Shown here in pieces: positions 49,457 to 57,485 of a DNA stretch of 64,000 nt. Source of the DNA: Beijerinckia sp. 28-YEA-48 (GTDB lineage: Bacteria; Pseudomonadota; Alphaproteobacteria; Rhizobiales; Beijerinckiaceae); NCBI RefSeq assembly GCF_900104955.1, contig NZ_FNSI01000001.1, forward strand, positions 1 through 64,000. The letters are read 5' to 3'. Within the stretch, counting starts at the first letter, position 1, and every line of letters starts with the position of its first letter. Made by a program: the position numbers and the translations under genes. The notes under the pieces were generated by a model. The model did not search any database. It was not told the DNA's origin and saw nothing but the letters and a program-made list of their open reading frames with translations.

Positions 49457-50509
49457 TCAGTGCTTGAGCCCGGTCGGCGGCTCGATGTCTTTGGTGGCGC
49501 GTCCAAGCTGCGAGCGCTCGAACAAAAGAATGGCCGGAATCGACAAGACCAGTGGAATGATCAGATAGAACAGGCGCCAGACCAACAAGGCGGCGAACAC
49601 CGAGGTTGCGGGAATTTGCGGCATGATGGCGAGGAACACCGCTTCCATCACGCCGACGCCGCCGGGCACTTGCGAGAGCAGTCCGGCCGAGAACGACAGC
49701 AGGAATGCACCCAGCACGATGGCGAAGCCGGGGTTTCCGTCGGCAGGCAGAGCGAAATAGATGATGCCGGCAGCGCCCGCGAGTTCAAGCGGAGCAGCGA
49801 GATATTGGCGCGCCACCACGGGCATGCGTGGATAGACCAGTTTGAAGCCGCCGATCTGCAGCGGTTTGAAGTGCAGCCAGGCGCCGATCGTATAGAGCGC
49901 GCAAAGAACCAGCAGGGAGACGCCGATTACGCGTGCCGGCGTTTCGCCAAGATCGAATCTCGACGACAAGCTGGTGAGCGGCTTGAGGATCTGCGGTTCC
50001 CACAGCAGCACCCAACCAAGCAGAATGATGGTGCCGAAGGCGAATGTGAACGAACACAGAGCCACCAGAATGGCGACTTCCGCGCCGGTCAGTCCCTTGG
50101 CCGTGTAGGCGCGAAAGCGCACCATGCCGCCGGAAAACACCGATGCGCCGATATTGTGGGAGAGGGCATAGGTGACGAAGGAACACACCGACACATAGAG
50201 CCAGGAAATTCCCTTCTGCCGATCAAGATGGATCAAGGCGATGCGGTCGTACCAAGCCAGTGCTGCATAGGCGACGAGCGTTGAGAGGCCGGCGAAGAGA
50301 TAACTGTGCGCTGGAATAGCTGAGAGTTTGCCGCCGATCGTCGTGGCGATGATGACAAGATCGTTGAAAAAGCCGCCCGTCTTGAGCATGGCCTTTACAG
50401 AGGGATCGACGGCGACCTCCGCGAGGAGCTTCACGTACAATAGTTTAAGCGACCAGACGACCGCCACCAGACCGATGACGGGCCAAAAAAATTTCGTCAG
50501 TTGTTTCAC
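49457..50509 (-). CDS. Lysylphosphatidylglycerol synthetase-like flippase domain protein (UPF0104/PF03706)
   Basis: The 350-residue membrane protein has about eight helices and matches the N-terminal flippase part of MprF: YALSHNIGASVFSGGMVRFR (~115), VALCSFTFAFGTIILLGWVL and the conserved SQVPGGVGVMEAVFLAIMP (~275). It lacks the C-terminal lysyl-transferase domain, so it cannot make lysyl-PG itself. Such proteins are thought to translocate or shield lipids. It is followed by the carbamoyltransferase on the same strand, 231 bases away, and may belong with the envelope-modification genes. Confidence 0.85.
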   Translation of the reverse strand: MKQLTKFFWPVIGLVAVVWSLKLLYVKLLAEVAVDPSVKAMLKTGGFFNDLVIIATTIGGKLSAIPAHSYLFAGLSTLVAYAALAWYDRIALIHLDRQKGISWLYVSVCSFVTYALSHNIGASVFSGGMVRFRAYTAKGLTGAEVAILVALCSFTFAFGTIILLGWVLLWEPQILKPLTSLSSRFDLGETPARVIGVSLLVLCALYTIGAWLHFKPLQIGGFKLVYPRMPVVARQYLAAPLELAGAAGIIYFALPADGNPGFAIVLGAFLLSFSAGLLSQVPGGVGVMEAVFLAIMPQIPATSVFAALLVWRLFYLIIPLVLSIPAILLFERSQLGRATKDIEPPTGLKH

Positions 50510-50704
50510 ATTCGCTCTCGTGCGGCAGTCCTGGCGCCCTTGTTCGGCACGGCCGAGGCCGCTCCGAAGTCATGCGATCCGTGCATGACTTCATGACCGA
50601 TGCAAGACATTCCTCGCGTAATTCGCGGAAAATGCGCGATAAAAATGCGTCATGGCCCAAACCGCGTGGATCTGGGCCATGCCGGATATCAAAAAGCGGA
50701 GAAA

Positions 50705-51100
50705 TCAGGCGCCAGCAGGGCGGAGCATCATGGCATCCGGGCGCGGAACGTCGACGAGGCGCTCGCCACTTTTGTCGCGGCCTTCGAGATTTTGGACCTT
50801 GGCCAGTTCTTCAATGGCCACTTCCAGCTGAACCTTGGCTTCTTCGAGCTGGGCGCGCAGTTCGTTGGCGGAATTGCTGATGTTGTCGCGGCGGCCACGA
50901 GCGGCGCGGGCATAGGTGGAATAGGCGAAGTGGCTCGGGTCGGAATTGCCGGAGCGCTGTTCCTCGGTCGCGATCTCGCGGTCGAGTTCGGCCTGCATGC
51001 GCGAGAATTCCGCGATCATGGCCTCGATCTGGCCGACGCGACGACGCTTTTCGTCCGCCTGAAATCTCTTGAGTCGAATGAGGGTATCCCGCGATTTCAT
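50705..51100 (-). CDS. fliJ: Flagellar export chaperone-like protein FliJ
   Basis: A 131-residue, highly charged protein predicted to be mostly alpha-helical coiled coil (residues ~1-110). KSRDTLIRLKRFQADEKRRR and QIEAMIAEFSRMQAELDREI followed by SHFAYSTYARAARGRRDNI match the alphaproteobacterial FliJ form. FliJ sits in the export gate with the FliI ATPase and helps escort substrates. fliI is not in the window. Divergence from ctrA is a familiar Hyphomicrobiales arrangement and suggests shared CtrA-dependent control. Confidence 0.85.
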   Translation of the reverse strand: MKSRDTLIRLKRFQADEKRRRVGQIEAMIAEFSRMQAELDREIATEEQRSGNSDPSHFAYSTYARAARGRRDNISNSANELRAQLEEAKVQLEVAIEELAKVQNLEGRDKSGERLVDVPRPDAMMLRPAGA

Positions 51101-51181
51101 TACCCGAACTCCAAACGCTGAACGCTATGCCGGCGATCCCCCCAGGGTTTTCACCGGCTGTTTACTTTTGACCGCGAGACA

Positions 51182-51465
51182 GATTCACCATGCCACAGCA
51201 TCGTAACCGGTTCGTTACCGTGAGGCGGATTTGGGGACGGATTTTGTGGGGTGAAGGACGTGGATTTTGACAGGCGATTCGCGCGATTTGCGCGCGGCGC
51301 GGTCTTGCCTGTCTGCGCCGGCCGGCAGGAGGCCGAGCAGGGGCTCAGAGGCCATTCGTTACCAGGATGAGTCCTCAGAATCCCTTATAGGGCTTTGTTC
51401 ATCCAAAACTTTAATTCGAATTCACATGCGAACTCACTGATTCTGAAAGATTTGCACGATGAATC
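51182..51465. promoter_or_regulatory. Cluster of six GANTC (CcrM) sites in the fliJ-ctrA divergent region
   Basis: GANTC occurs at 51182, 51276, 51369, 51378, 51439 and 51461, four of them within 97 bases. In Alphaproteobacteria CcrM methylates GANTC, and GcrA uses hemimethylated sites to switch ctrA promoters. The 529-base region has no gene. Confidence 0.6.
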
Positions 51466-51506
51466 GTTTTCTATGTATGAATGAGCCAGGCGAAAAACAC
51501 GCTTTG

Positions 51507-51524
51507 TTAACCAATCGTCGTTAA
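51507..51524. promoter_or_regulatory. CtrA half-sites upstream of ctrA
   Basis: GTTAACC and GTTAACA place TTAA at 51507-51510 and 51521-51524, ten bases apart rather than seven. They lie 106-123 bases before the ctrA start, suiting autoregulation, but are half-sites rather than a full box. Confidence 0.45.
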
Positions 51525-51629
51525 CACTATCAAGCCGGTAGAACACGGGATTGCTCCGTTGGCGATTTGTCTGCGGCCGCGACGCTCCAGTTGGGTGGTC
51601 GAAGTTGCGGGACAAAGTGGGGACACGAC

Positions 51630-52331
51630 ATGCGCGTATTACTGATCGAAGACGACAGCGCGACGGCTCAAAGCATCGAACTGATGCTGAAGTCCGAGAA
51701 TTTCAACGTTTACACCACCGATCTCGGCGAAGAAGGGATCGATCTGGGTAAACTGTATGACTATGACATCATCCTTCTCGATCTGAACTTGCCGGACATG
51801 TCCGGCTATGAAGTTTTGCGGACCTTGCGCGTCGCAAAAGTGAAGACGCCGATCCTGATCCTGTCGGGTCTGGCTGGCATCGAGGATAAGGTGAAGGGTC
51901 TCGGCTTTGGCGCCGACGATTATTTGACCAAGCCATTTCACAAGGACGAGCTGGTGGCGCGTATCCACGCCATCGTGCGCCGTTCCAAGGGACATGCACA
52001 GTCGGTCATCACGACCGGCGATCTGGTCGTTAATCTCGACCAGAAGACGGTGGAGGTCAGCAGCAACCGCGTGCACCTCACCGGCAAGGAATATCAGATG
52101 TTGGAGTTGCTCTCCCTGCGCAAGGGAACGACTCTCACCAAGGAAATGTTCCTCAACCACCTTTATGGCGGCATGGACGAGCCGGAGCTGAAGATTATCG
52201 ACGTCTTCATCTGCAAGCTGCGCAAGAAGCTTGCGAATGCCAGCGAAGGCCGCAATTACATCGAAACCGTCTGGGGCCGCGGCTATGTGCTGCGCGAGCC
52301 CAGCGACGTGGACGAGCGCATCACGGCTTGA
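51630..52331 (+). CDS. ctrA: Cell-cycle response regulator CtrA
   Basis: The ATG at 51630 gives 233 residues with the standard start [19 protein letters not shown]. The receiver has E7/D8/D9, phospho-acceptor D51 ([20 protein letters not shown]) and the [15 protein letters not shown] motif. The OmpR-type winged helix (~125-220) contains [20 protein letters not shown] and [14 protein letters not shown]. CtrA controls division, DNA methylation, motility and replication initiation in Alphaproteobacteria and is phosphorylated through CckA-ChpT. Its inhibitor gene and chpT flank it within 7 kb. A strong two-way terminator follows. Confidence 0.97.
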   Translation: MRVLLIEDDSATAQSIELMLKSENFNVYTTDLGEEGIDLGKLYDYDIILLDLNLPDMSGYEVLRTLRVAKVKTPILILSGLAGIEDKVKGLGFGADDYLTKPFHKDELVARIHAIVRRSKGHAQSVITTGDLVVNLDQKTVEVSSNRVHLTGKEYQMLELLSLRKGTTLTKEMFLNHLYGGMDEPELKIIDVFICKLRKKLANASEGRNYIETVWGRGYVLREPSDVDERITA

Positions 52332-52350
52332 TCGAAAGCCCGATCGAAAA

Positions 52351-52383
52351 ATAAAAGCCCCGGTTTACCGGGGCTTTTATTTT
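52351..52383. terminator. Bidirectional terminator between ctrA and cheR
   Basis: ATAAAAGCCCCGGT and ACCGGGGCTTTTAT form a perfect 14-bp stem with a TT loop; T- and A-runs on both sides make it usable in both directions. cheR ends four bases later. Confidence 0.9.
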
Positions 52384-52386
52384 GCC

Positions 52387-53229
52387 TTACGCGATGGCGA
52401 GGTGATTGCGTTGGGCTTCCGACACAGGCGCGCGCAGCTGAAGCAATGCCGGGCTTTCCGCCATGGGTGCGAAAGGGCTGTCGCCGGGCGTGAATTCCGT
52501 CGCGCCGAGCATCAGAATGCCATCCGGCTCCAACGAGCGGGCAAGGCGAGCGAGAACAGCCTTGCGGGTAGCCTGGTCGAAATACATCAGGACATTGCGG
52601 CAGAAGATCACGTCGAACGTGCCCAGCCGGGTGAAATCGTTGATCAGATTGATCTGCTGGAACTGCACGCGCGCGCGGAGATGTTCGGCAATCCGCCATT
52701 TGTCCCGATCGGGTTGAAAATGGCGCAGCAGCGAGGCGATCGGCAGGCCGCGCTGCATTTCGAACTGGTTGTAGAGACCATCGCGCGCGATCTCCAGCGC
52801 CGACGCGGAAATATCGGAAGCGACGATTTCGACGCTCCAGCCCGTCAAGGAGTGGGCCGCTTCTTCGACCATCATGGCGAGGGAATAAGGCTCCTGGCCC
52901 GTGGCGCAGGCGGCCGACCAGATGCGAAGGCGGCGCTCCTGCTTACGTTCCAAGAGCCGGGGCAGGATGACCTGCTGAAACAGTTCAAACGGTTTGCGAT
53001 CGCGAAAGAAGAAGGTCTCGTTGGTCATCATCGCATCGACGACGGCGGCTGAAAGCTGCGGGTCGCGCTGCTGCAGGTGACGATCGATCAGATCTTCGAC
53101 CTGAGCGATGCCAAACCGCGCCGCCACGGGGGACAGGCGTTGTTCGATGGCCTGCCGTTGATCGCGTTCCAACGCGAGACCGGTGGACGTCTGCAGAAAG
53201 GCGCGGAGCTGTTCAATCCGGTCGTTCAT
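52387..53229 (-). CDS. cheR: Chemotaxis protein methyltransferase CheR
   Basis: The 280-residue enzyme has the N-terminal helical domain and a C-terminal SAM-binding domain with RIWSAACATGQEPYSLAMMV (~130; the usual GEEPYS reads GQEPYS), VASDISASALEIA, and FDVIFCRNVLMYFDQATRKA (~210). It methylates glutamates on chemoreceptors. Its start overlaps the cheB stop by four bases (ATGA). It is last in the che run and stops next to the ctrA terminator. No receptor gene is present in the window. Confidence 0.95.
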   Translation of the reverse strand: MNDRIEQLRAFLQTSTGLALERDQRQAIEQRLSPVAARFGIAQVEDLIDRHLQQRDPQLSAAVVDAMMTNETFFFRDRKPFELFQQVILPRLLERKQERRLRIWSAACATGQEPYSLAMMVEEAAHSLTGWSVEIVASDISASALEIARDGLYNQFEMQRGLPIASLLRHFQPDRDKWRIAEHLRARVQFQQINLINDFTRLGTFDVIFCRNVLMYFDQATRKAVLARLARSLEPDGILMLGATEFTPGDSPFAPMAESPALLQLRAPVSEAQRNHLAIA

Positions 53230-53873
53230 GTGGCACGTCCAGGTTCAGGGGCGTGGAACAATGATGCGATCTTGGGACCCATGACGGTGATGGGCAGGAC
53301 CATGGAGGCGTAGCCGTGTTCGATGACGGCGCCGGGCATGCCCCAGGCGGCGCTCGAACTTTCATCCTGGGCGATGACGGTACCGCCGGCCGCGGCAACA
53401 GCGGCGGATCCGGCGAGACCGTCTTGGCCTGTTCCGGTTAGCACCAAGGCGAGCAGGCCATGGCCGTAGGTCGCGGCGGCCGAGCGGAAGAGAACGTCGG
53501 CGGCAGGGCGACAAAAATTTTCGCTGTCGCCGTCATCAAGCCGCATGAGCGCGCGGCTGGGGCGTCCGCTGAGCCGTAAGTGGCGGCCGGAGGGGGCGAC
53601 ATAGATATGGCCCGGCAGAGGCGGCAAGCCGTCCGTTGCCGGGCTGGTCGGTCGGCCACTGATGCGCTCGATATAGGCGGCGACCATGGCGGAAAAATCC
53701 GCCGGCATGTGCAGGACCAGAAAAATCGGAACCGGAATGTCGCAGCCGGTGAGGGATTGGAACAGGGTCGCCAAGGCTTCCGGGCCACCGGCGGAGGCGC
53801 CGATGGCGATCGCCTTCGGCCGTGCCATGGCGGACGGCTTCGCGGATGTGGCTCTGGTGGCGCTCGCGGTCAT
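53226..53873 (-). CDS. cheB: CheB methylesterase domain protein lacking a receiver domain
   Basis: Only the catalytic domain of CheB is present (215 residues; standard CheB is ~350 with an N-terminal receiver). The Ser-His-Asp triad is visible in AIGASAGGPEAL (~25), LVLHMPADFSAMVAAYIERI (~55) and VLTGTGQDGLAGSAAVAAAG (~150). It would hydrolyse receptor methyl esters or deamidate glutamines, but cannot be switched by phosphorylation from CheA in the classical way. The upstream DNA encodes a separate CheY, so the receiver was not simply split off in frame. An ATG 15 codons in is an alternative start. Confidence 0.92.
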   Translation of the reverse strand: MTASATRATSAKPSAMARPKAIAIGASAGGPEALATLFQSLTGCDIPVPIFLVLHMPADFSAMVAAYIERISGRPTSPATDGLPPLPGHIYVAPSGRHLRLSGRPSRALMRLDDGDSENFCRPAADVLFRSAAATYGHGLLALVLTGTGQDGLAGSAAVAAAGGTVIAQDESSSAAWGMPGAVIEHGYASMVLPITVMGPKIASLFHAPEPGRAT

Positions 53874-53895
53874 GCCGGTCTTAACCTGCGTGTCG

Positions 53896-54261
53896 TCAAG
53901 CGAGGCCGATTTCTTCGAACTTAGATTGGACGATGCGGGTGTCGAAGGGCTTCATGATGTATTCGTCGGCGCCGGCATGGATGGCGCGGGCGATATTGGC
54001 GACATCGTTCTCGGTCGTGCAGAAGACGACTTTCGGATGCGCGCCTTCCGGGTGGCTGCGCAATTTTTGCAGGAAGGTCATGCCGTCCATCACAGGCATG
54101 TTCCAGTCGAGCAGGATGCCATCGGGCATTCTTGCCATGCACATGGCCAAGGCCTTTTCGCCATCATCGGCTTCCGAGGTTTCGAAATGAAGCCCTTCCA
54201 GGATGCGCTTGGCGATTTTGCGGATGACGGTGGAATCATCGACGATCAGGATGTGCTTCAT
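53896..54261 (-). CDS. cheY: Chemotaxis-type response regulator CheY
   Basis: A 121-residue single receiver with a GGAGAACTATC ribosome site. D8/D9 form the acidic pocket, D52 (ILLDWNMPVMDGMTFLQKL) is the phosphorylation site, T83 in VFCTTEND, and K105 in YIMKPF. It is closest to alphaproteobacterial CheY/PilG-like receivers associated with Che systems. It is presumably phosphorylated by the CheA encoded upstream and acts on the flagellar motor or another output. It lies between cheW and cheB, 22 bases from the latter. Confidence 0.93.
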   Translation of the reverse strand: MKHILIVDDSTVIRKIAKRILEGLHFETSEADDGEKALAMCMARMPDGILLDWNMPVMDGMTFLQKLRSHPEGAHPKVVFCTTENDVANIARAIHAGADEYIMKPFDTRIVQSKFEEIGLA

Positions 54262-54285
54262 GATAGTTCTCCGTCCTCTCAGCCA

Positions 54286-54798
54286 TTAGGCGGCTTGCGC
54301 CGTCCCGTTGGCCAAAATCGTTTTCGATATGTCGAGCACCGGCAACAGGTGCGCGTTCCAGTGGTAGATCGATAGCGTCAGTTGCGCGCGCGCGTCGGCG
54401 ATATGCGTGGGCGGCGGCAAGCGATCCGTCTCGCGCAGTTCGACAACATCTTGGACCGCGTCGACGATCAAAGCGAAATCTTCGTCGTCGTATTTCAGGC
54501 AGACGGCGAAGGGCTCGCTCTGGGTGTCGGGCGGCAGGCCGAGCCGCAGGCGCAAGCTGATCGTCGTCAAAATCTTGCCGCGCAGGTTGATCAGTCCAAG
54601 GATATGAGGCGGCGCCAAAGGGATCGGCGTGATGTCGGTCACGCGGAACACGGTGCGCACATGTTCGATCGGCAGGCCGAAGGTTTCGTCATTGATTGTG
54701 ACGGTAAAGACGAGCGATGAGGCGGTGGCGCGCAGACGCTGGGATTGTGCGGCGGAAATCGGTGCGCCGGTGCGGCGTTCGAGCTCTGGGCGGTTCAT
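54286..54798 (-). CDS. cheW: Chemotaxis coupling protein CheW
   Basis: The 170-residue protein is a single CheW domain preceded by a short tail: LVFTVTINDETFGLPIEHVR (~33), ILGLINLRGKILTTISLRL (~85), and a final LTLSIYHWNAHLLPVLDISK. It links CheA to receptors. Its start overlaps the cheA stop by four bases. Because cheA also contains its own CheW-like domains, this protein is the mobile adaptor. At 170 residues it is slightly longer than the usual 150-160. Confidence 0.93.
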   Translation of the reverse strand: MNRPELERRTGAPISAAQSQRLRATASSLVFTVTINDETFGLPIEHVRTVFRVTDITPIPLAPPHILGLINLRGKILTTISLRLRLGLPPDTQSEPFAVCLKYDDEDFALIVDAVQDVVELRETDRLPPPTHIADARAQLTLSIYHWNAHLLPVLDISKTILANGTAQAA

Positions 54799-57371
54799 GC
54801 GGCCGCTCCTTTGAAGGCGCTTCTTTCGATGGACGAATTGCCGAAAGTTTCCGCCTCCAGGGCGGTGCTTAGCCTGCCGATCAAGCCTGCACGATCGAAC
54901 TTGCCGACCACGTCGGTCATGCCGGCGTTTTTCGCGGCGGCGGCGATGGTGGGGCCGGCATAAGCGTCGATGGCGATGATCGGGCGCGTGCCGAAAATCT
55001 CATTGGCGCGCAGAGTTTGCGCCAGCTTGTAACCGTTCATATCGGGCATATCGATATCGGTGATCACGGCATCGAAATCGATGCCGCGTTCGACCAGGCG
55101 GATCGCCTCGGTGCCGGTGCCGACGGCGGTGACGTCATAGCCAGCAGCGGAAATGACTGGCGCCAGCAGGTCGCGGAAGAACTGCTTGTCGTCGACAAGG
55201 AGCACGCTGAACTTGCGGGCATGGCCGCGCCGGAAGGCATCGGGCAAGGCAATCTGCATGTAATGGGCGAGATCGATGATCTCCGTGGTCTGCCCGGCGA
55301 GGGTCGTCGAGCCGAGCAGCGTGGGAACGGAGCTGGGAATGTCGATGTTCATCGGTTCATCGATGATGTCGATGATCTCGGATACGGCGAGCCCCATGGG
55401 TTCGCCAGCGACCCCGATGATCAGAACCGGCCATTGCGGCTGGGTGGAGAAGTCGGCTTCCCAGCAGGCGGCCAGGGGAATGATGGTGGTGCCGCGCTTG
55501 AGGATATACGTGCCGCCGGATCTTTCGATGTCGGAGGTGGCGACATTCTCGATGCGGGAGATCTGCGAGAGCGGGACGGCCTTACGCGGGCCGGGGCCGG
55601 CGCGGAAGACGATCATCCGCATCGGTTCCTTATGATACTCGCCGTCGTCTTTTTCTTCCGGCCGGAAACTGGTCGAGGTGGTAAGACCGAGCGTTGCGGC
55701 GAGACTGGCGATGTCGAGAATCAGGATTACCGAGCCATCGCCCAGAATCGTATTGCCGGCGAAACCGGAGATGTCGGCCAGGGAGGCGCCGAGCGGCTTG
55801 ACGACGATTTCCTGAATGTCGGTGATCGTGTCGACCGTGGCCGCGAAAGTCGCCGTGCCCGAGCGCAGGACGATGACAAGCTGCTCGCGATCGATTGGTG
55901 TCGGCGGCGCCGAAGGGTTGAAGTGACGCGCCAGATCGATGACGGGCAGGACCTTGTCGCGCAGATGCAGGACAAGCGCGTTCTGCGTCATATCGAGGTA
56001 GTTGACGCCGCCAGGCTGGCAGGCGACCGCTTCAAGAACCGCGTGCTGAGGCACGGCAAAGCGGTGAACGTGCGAGGTGACGATGAGCGCCGGGGCGATA
56101 GCGAGCGTGAGCGGCAGGTTCAGCTTGAAGACGCAGCCGACGCCCGGTTGGCTGGACAGGCTGATGCGTCCGCCAATCGACTCCACGGTCTGTCGCACGA
56201 TGTCCATGCCGAGGCCACGACCGGAAACCTGGGTGACGTGGCTGGCGGTGGAAAAGCCGGGGGCGAAGATGAAATCGGTCAGCTCGTCCTTGGACAGGCC
56301 GGCGAGGTCCGCCGCGCTGGCCAGGCCTAAGGCCTGGGCCTTGGCGCGGATCTTTTCGCTGTCGAGGCCACGGCCGTCATCGGCGACCTCGATGGTGATA
56401 TGGCTCGCCTCATGACTGGCCGAGACGCGGATGCGTCCCGTAGCCGGCTTGCCGATCGCCAGCCGCTCCGCCGCGGGTTCGATGCCGTGGTCGGCGCAAT
56501 TGCGAATGATATGCACGAGCGGCGTGCGCAGCAGTTCGACCAATTGCCGGTCGAAATCGGTGTCGGAGCCTTCGACGATGAGGTCGATCTTCTTGCCGAG
56601 TTCGTGACCGAGGTCGCGCACCAGGCGCGGCAGGCTCGAGAACAGCCGATCGATCGGCTGCATGCGCACCTGCATCACGCCGTCCTGTAGATCGGTCGTG
56701 ATCGCCGACAGGCGCTGCATCGGCAGGGCCAGTTCGCCGGCGCTGGCGTGGCGGGTGATCTCGGCGAGCTGATTGCGCGTCAGCACCAGTTCCGACACCA
56801 GGCGCATCAGCCGTTCGACGGCGCCTACCGCAATCCGGATGCTGGCGTTTTCGCGGTTTGATGGCGTGTGCGACGCAGCCGGTGTTGCGGCGACCGGTGG
56901 CTTTTCGGCGACAGGCTCCTCGGCCTTCGCTGGCATTGCCAAGAGATCGTTGGCCAAGAGATCGTTGGCCAAGAGATCGTCGGTGGGAGCGGGAAGGTCG
57001 GCGGCGGCCAGGCCTTCCAGGGTCGCGATGAGATCGCTGTCGTCCTCGACCGGTTCCTTGCCAGTCTTCTCCAGGCCATCGAGGATCGACTGGATGCGGT
57101 CCACCGTGGAGAGGATCAGGGAAACGGCGGCAGGGGTCGCGACGCGCTCGTCGCGGATGCGCGAAATCAGGGTTTCCGCCGCATGGGTGAGGCGTGCGAG
57201 ACGCGTCAGGTCGAGGAAGCCGCAGGTGCCTTTGATGGTGTGGATGAGGCGATAAATGCTGGTGATGCTGTCGAAGTTCGTCGGCTCGCGCTCGAACGCG
57301 ACAAGCTGCGAGGCCGCGGCTTCGATCTGCTCGTTGGCTTCGACGATAAATTCGCTGAGCAGTTCATCCAT
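54795..57371 (-). CDS. cheA: Hybrid CheA histidine kinase with C-terminal receiver, no P2 domain
   Basis: The ATG at 57371 gives 858 residues. P1 (Hpt) is residues ~1-105 with H44 in LIHTIKGTCGFLDL. A ~60-residue linker with a DLLAN repeat stands where P2 would be. P3/P4 follow, with LVHIIRNCADHGIEP, VADDGRGLDSEKI and GRGLGMDIVRQTVESIGGRI all intact. Two CheW-like P5 modules (~420-560 and ~580-710) precede a receiver at 719-858 with D772 in VITDIDMPDMNGYK. It autophosphorylates on receptor signals and passes phosphate to CheY or its own receiver. Absence of P2 implies weaker CheY docking. Confidence 0.95.
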   Translation of the reverse strand: MDELLSEFIVEANEQIEAAASQLVAFEREPTNFDSITSIYRLIHTIKGTCGFLDLTRLARLTHAAETLISRIRDERVATPAAVSLILSTVDRIQSILDGLEKTGKEPVEDDSDLIATLEGLAAADLPAPTDDLLANDLLANDLLAMPAKAEEPVAEKPPVAATPAASHTPSNRENASIRIAVGAVERLMRLVSELVLTRNQLAEITRHASAGELALPMQRLSAITTDLQDGVMQVRMQPIDRLFSSLPRLVRDLGHELGKKIDLIVEGSDTDFDRQLVELLRTPLVHIIRNCADHGIEPAAERLAIGKPATGRIRVSASHEASHITIEVADDGRGLDSEKIRAKAQALGLASAADLAGLSKDELTDFIFAPGFSTASHVTQVSGRGLGMDIVRQTVESIGGRISLSSQPGVGCVFKLNLPLTLAIAPALIVTSHVHRFAVPQHAVLEAVACQPGGVNYLDMTQNALVLHLRDKVLPVIDLARHFNPSAPPTPIDREQLVIVLRSGTATFAATVDTITDIQEIVVKPLGASLADISGFAGNTILGDGSVILILDIASLAATLGLTTSTSFRPEEKDDGEYHKEPMRMIVFRAGPGPRKAVPLSQISRIENVATSDIERSGGTYILKRGTTIIPLAACWEADFSTQPQWPVLIIGVAGEPMGLAVSEIIDIIDEPMNIDIPSSVPTLLGSTTLAGQTTEIIDLAHYMQIALPDAFRRGHARKFSVLLVDDKQFFRDLLAPVISAAGYDVTAVGTGTEAIRLVERGIDFDAVITDIDMPDMNGYKLAQTLRANEIFGTRPIIAIDAYAGPTIAAAAKNAGMTDVVGKFDRAGLIGRLSTALEAETFGNSSIERSAFKGAAA
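56938..56982 (-). repeat. 15-bp in-frame repeat inside cheA
   Basis: GCCAAGAGATCGTTG occurs three times in tandem (last copy GCCAAGAGATCGTCG), encoding a repeated DLLAN-type pentapeptide in the P1-P3 linker. Copy number changes would alter linker length without frameshift. Confidence 0.9.
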
Positions 57372-57485
57372 TACGCACGCCTGTCCCGCCGCTACTCCGC
57401 GCGGCGCTAGAACAGTGCACACAATGGGTTAAGGGCTGGTTGCCCTCGGGGTTAAAGACTGGTCCGGGTTTAAGGTTTGCCCGGA

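Noticed and set aside
57429-57473. Three TTAA tetramers between cheA and chpT, considered as CtrA boxes
   Set aside because: Spacings (about 19 and 14 bases between them) do not fit TTAA-N7-TTAA, and only GTTAAG/GTTAAA half matches are present.
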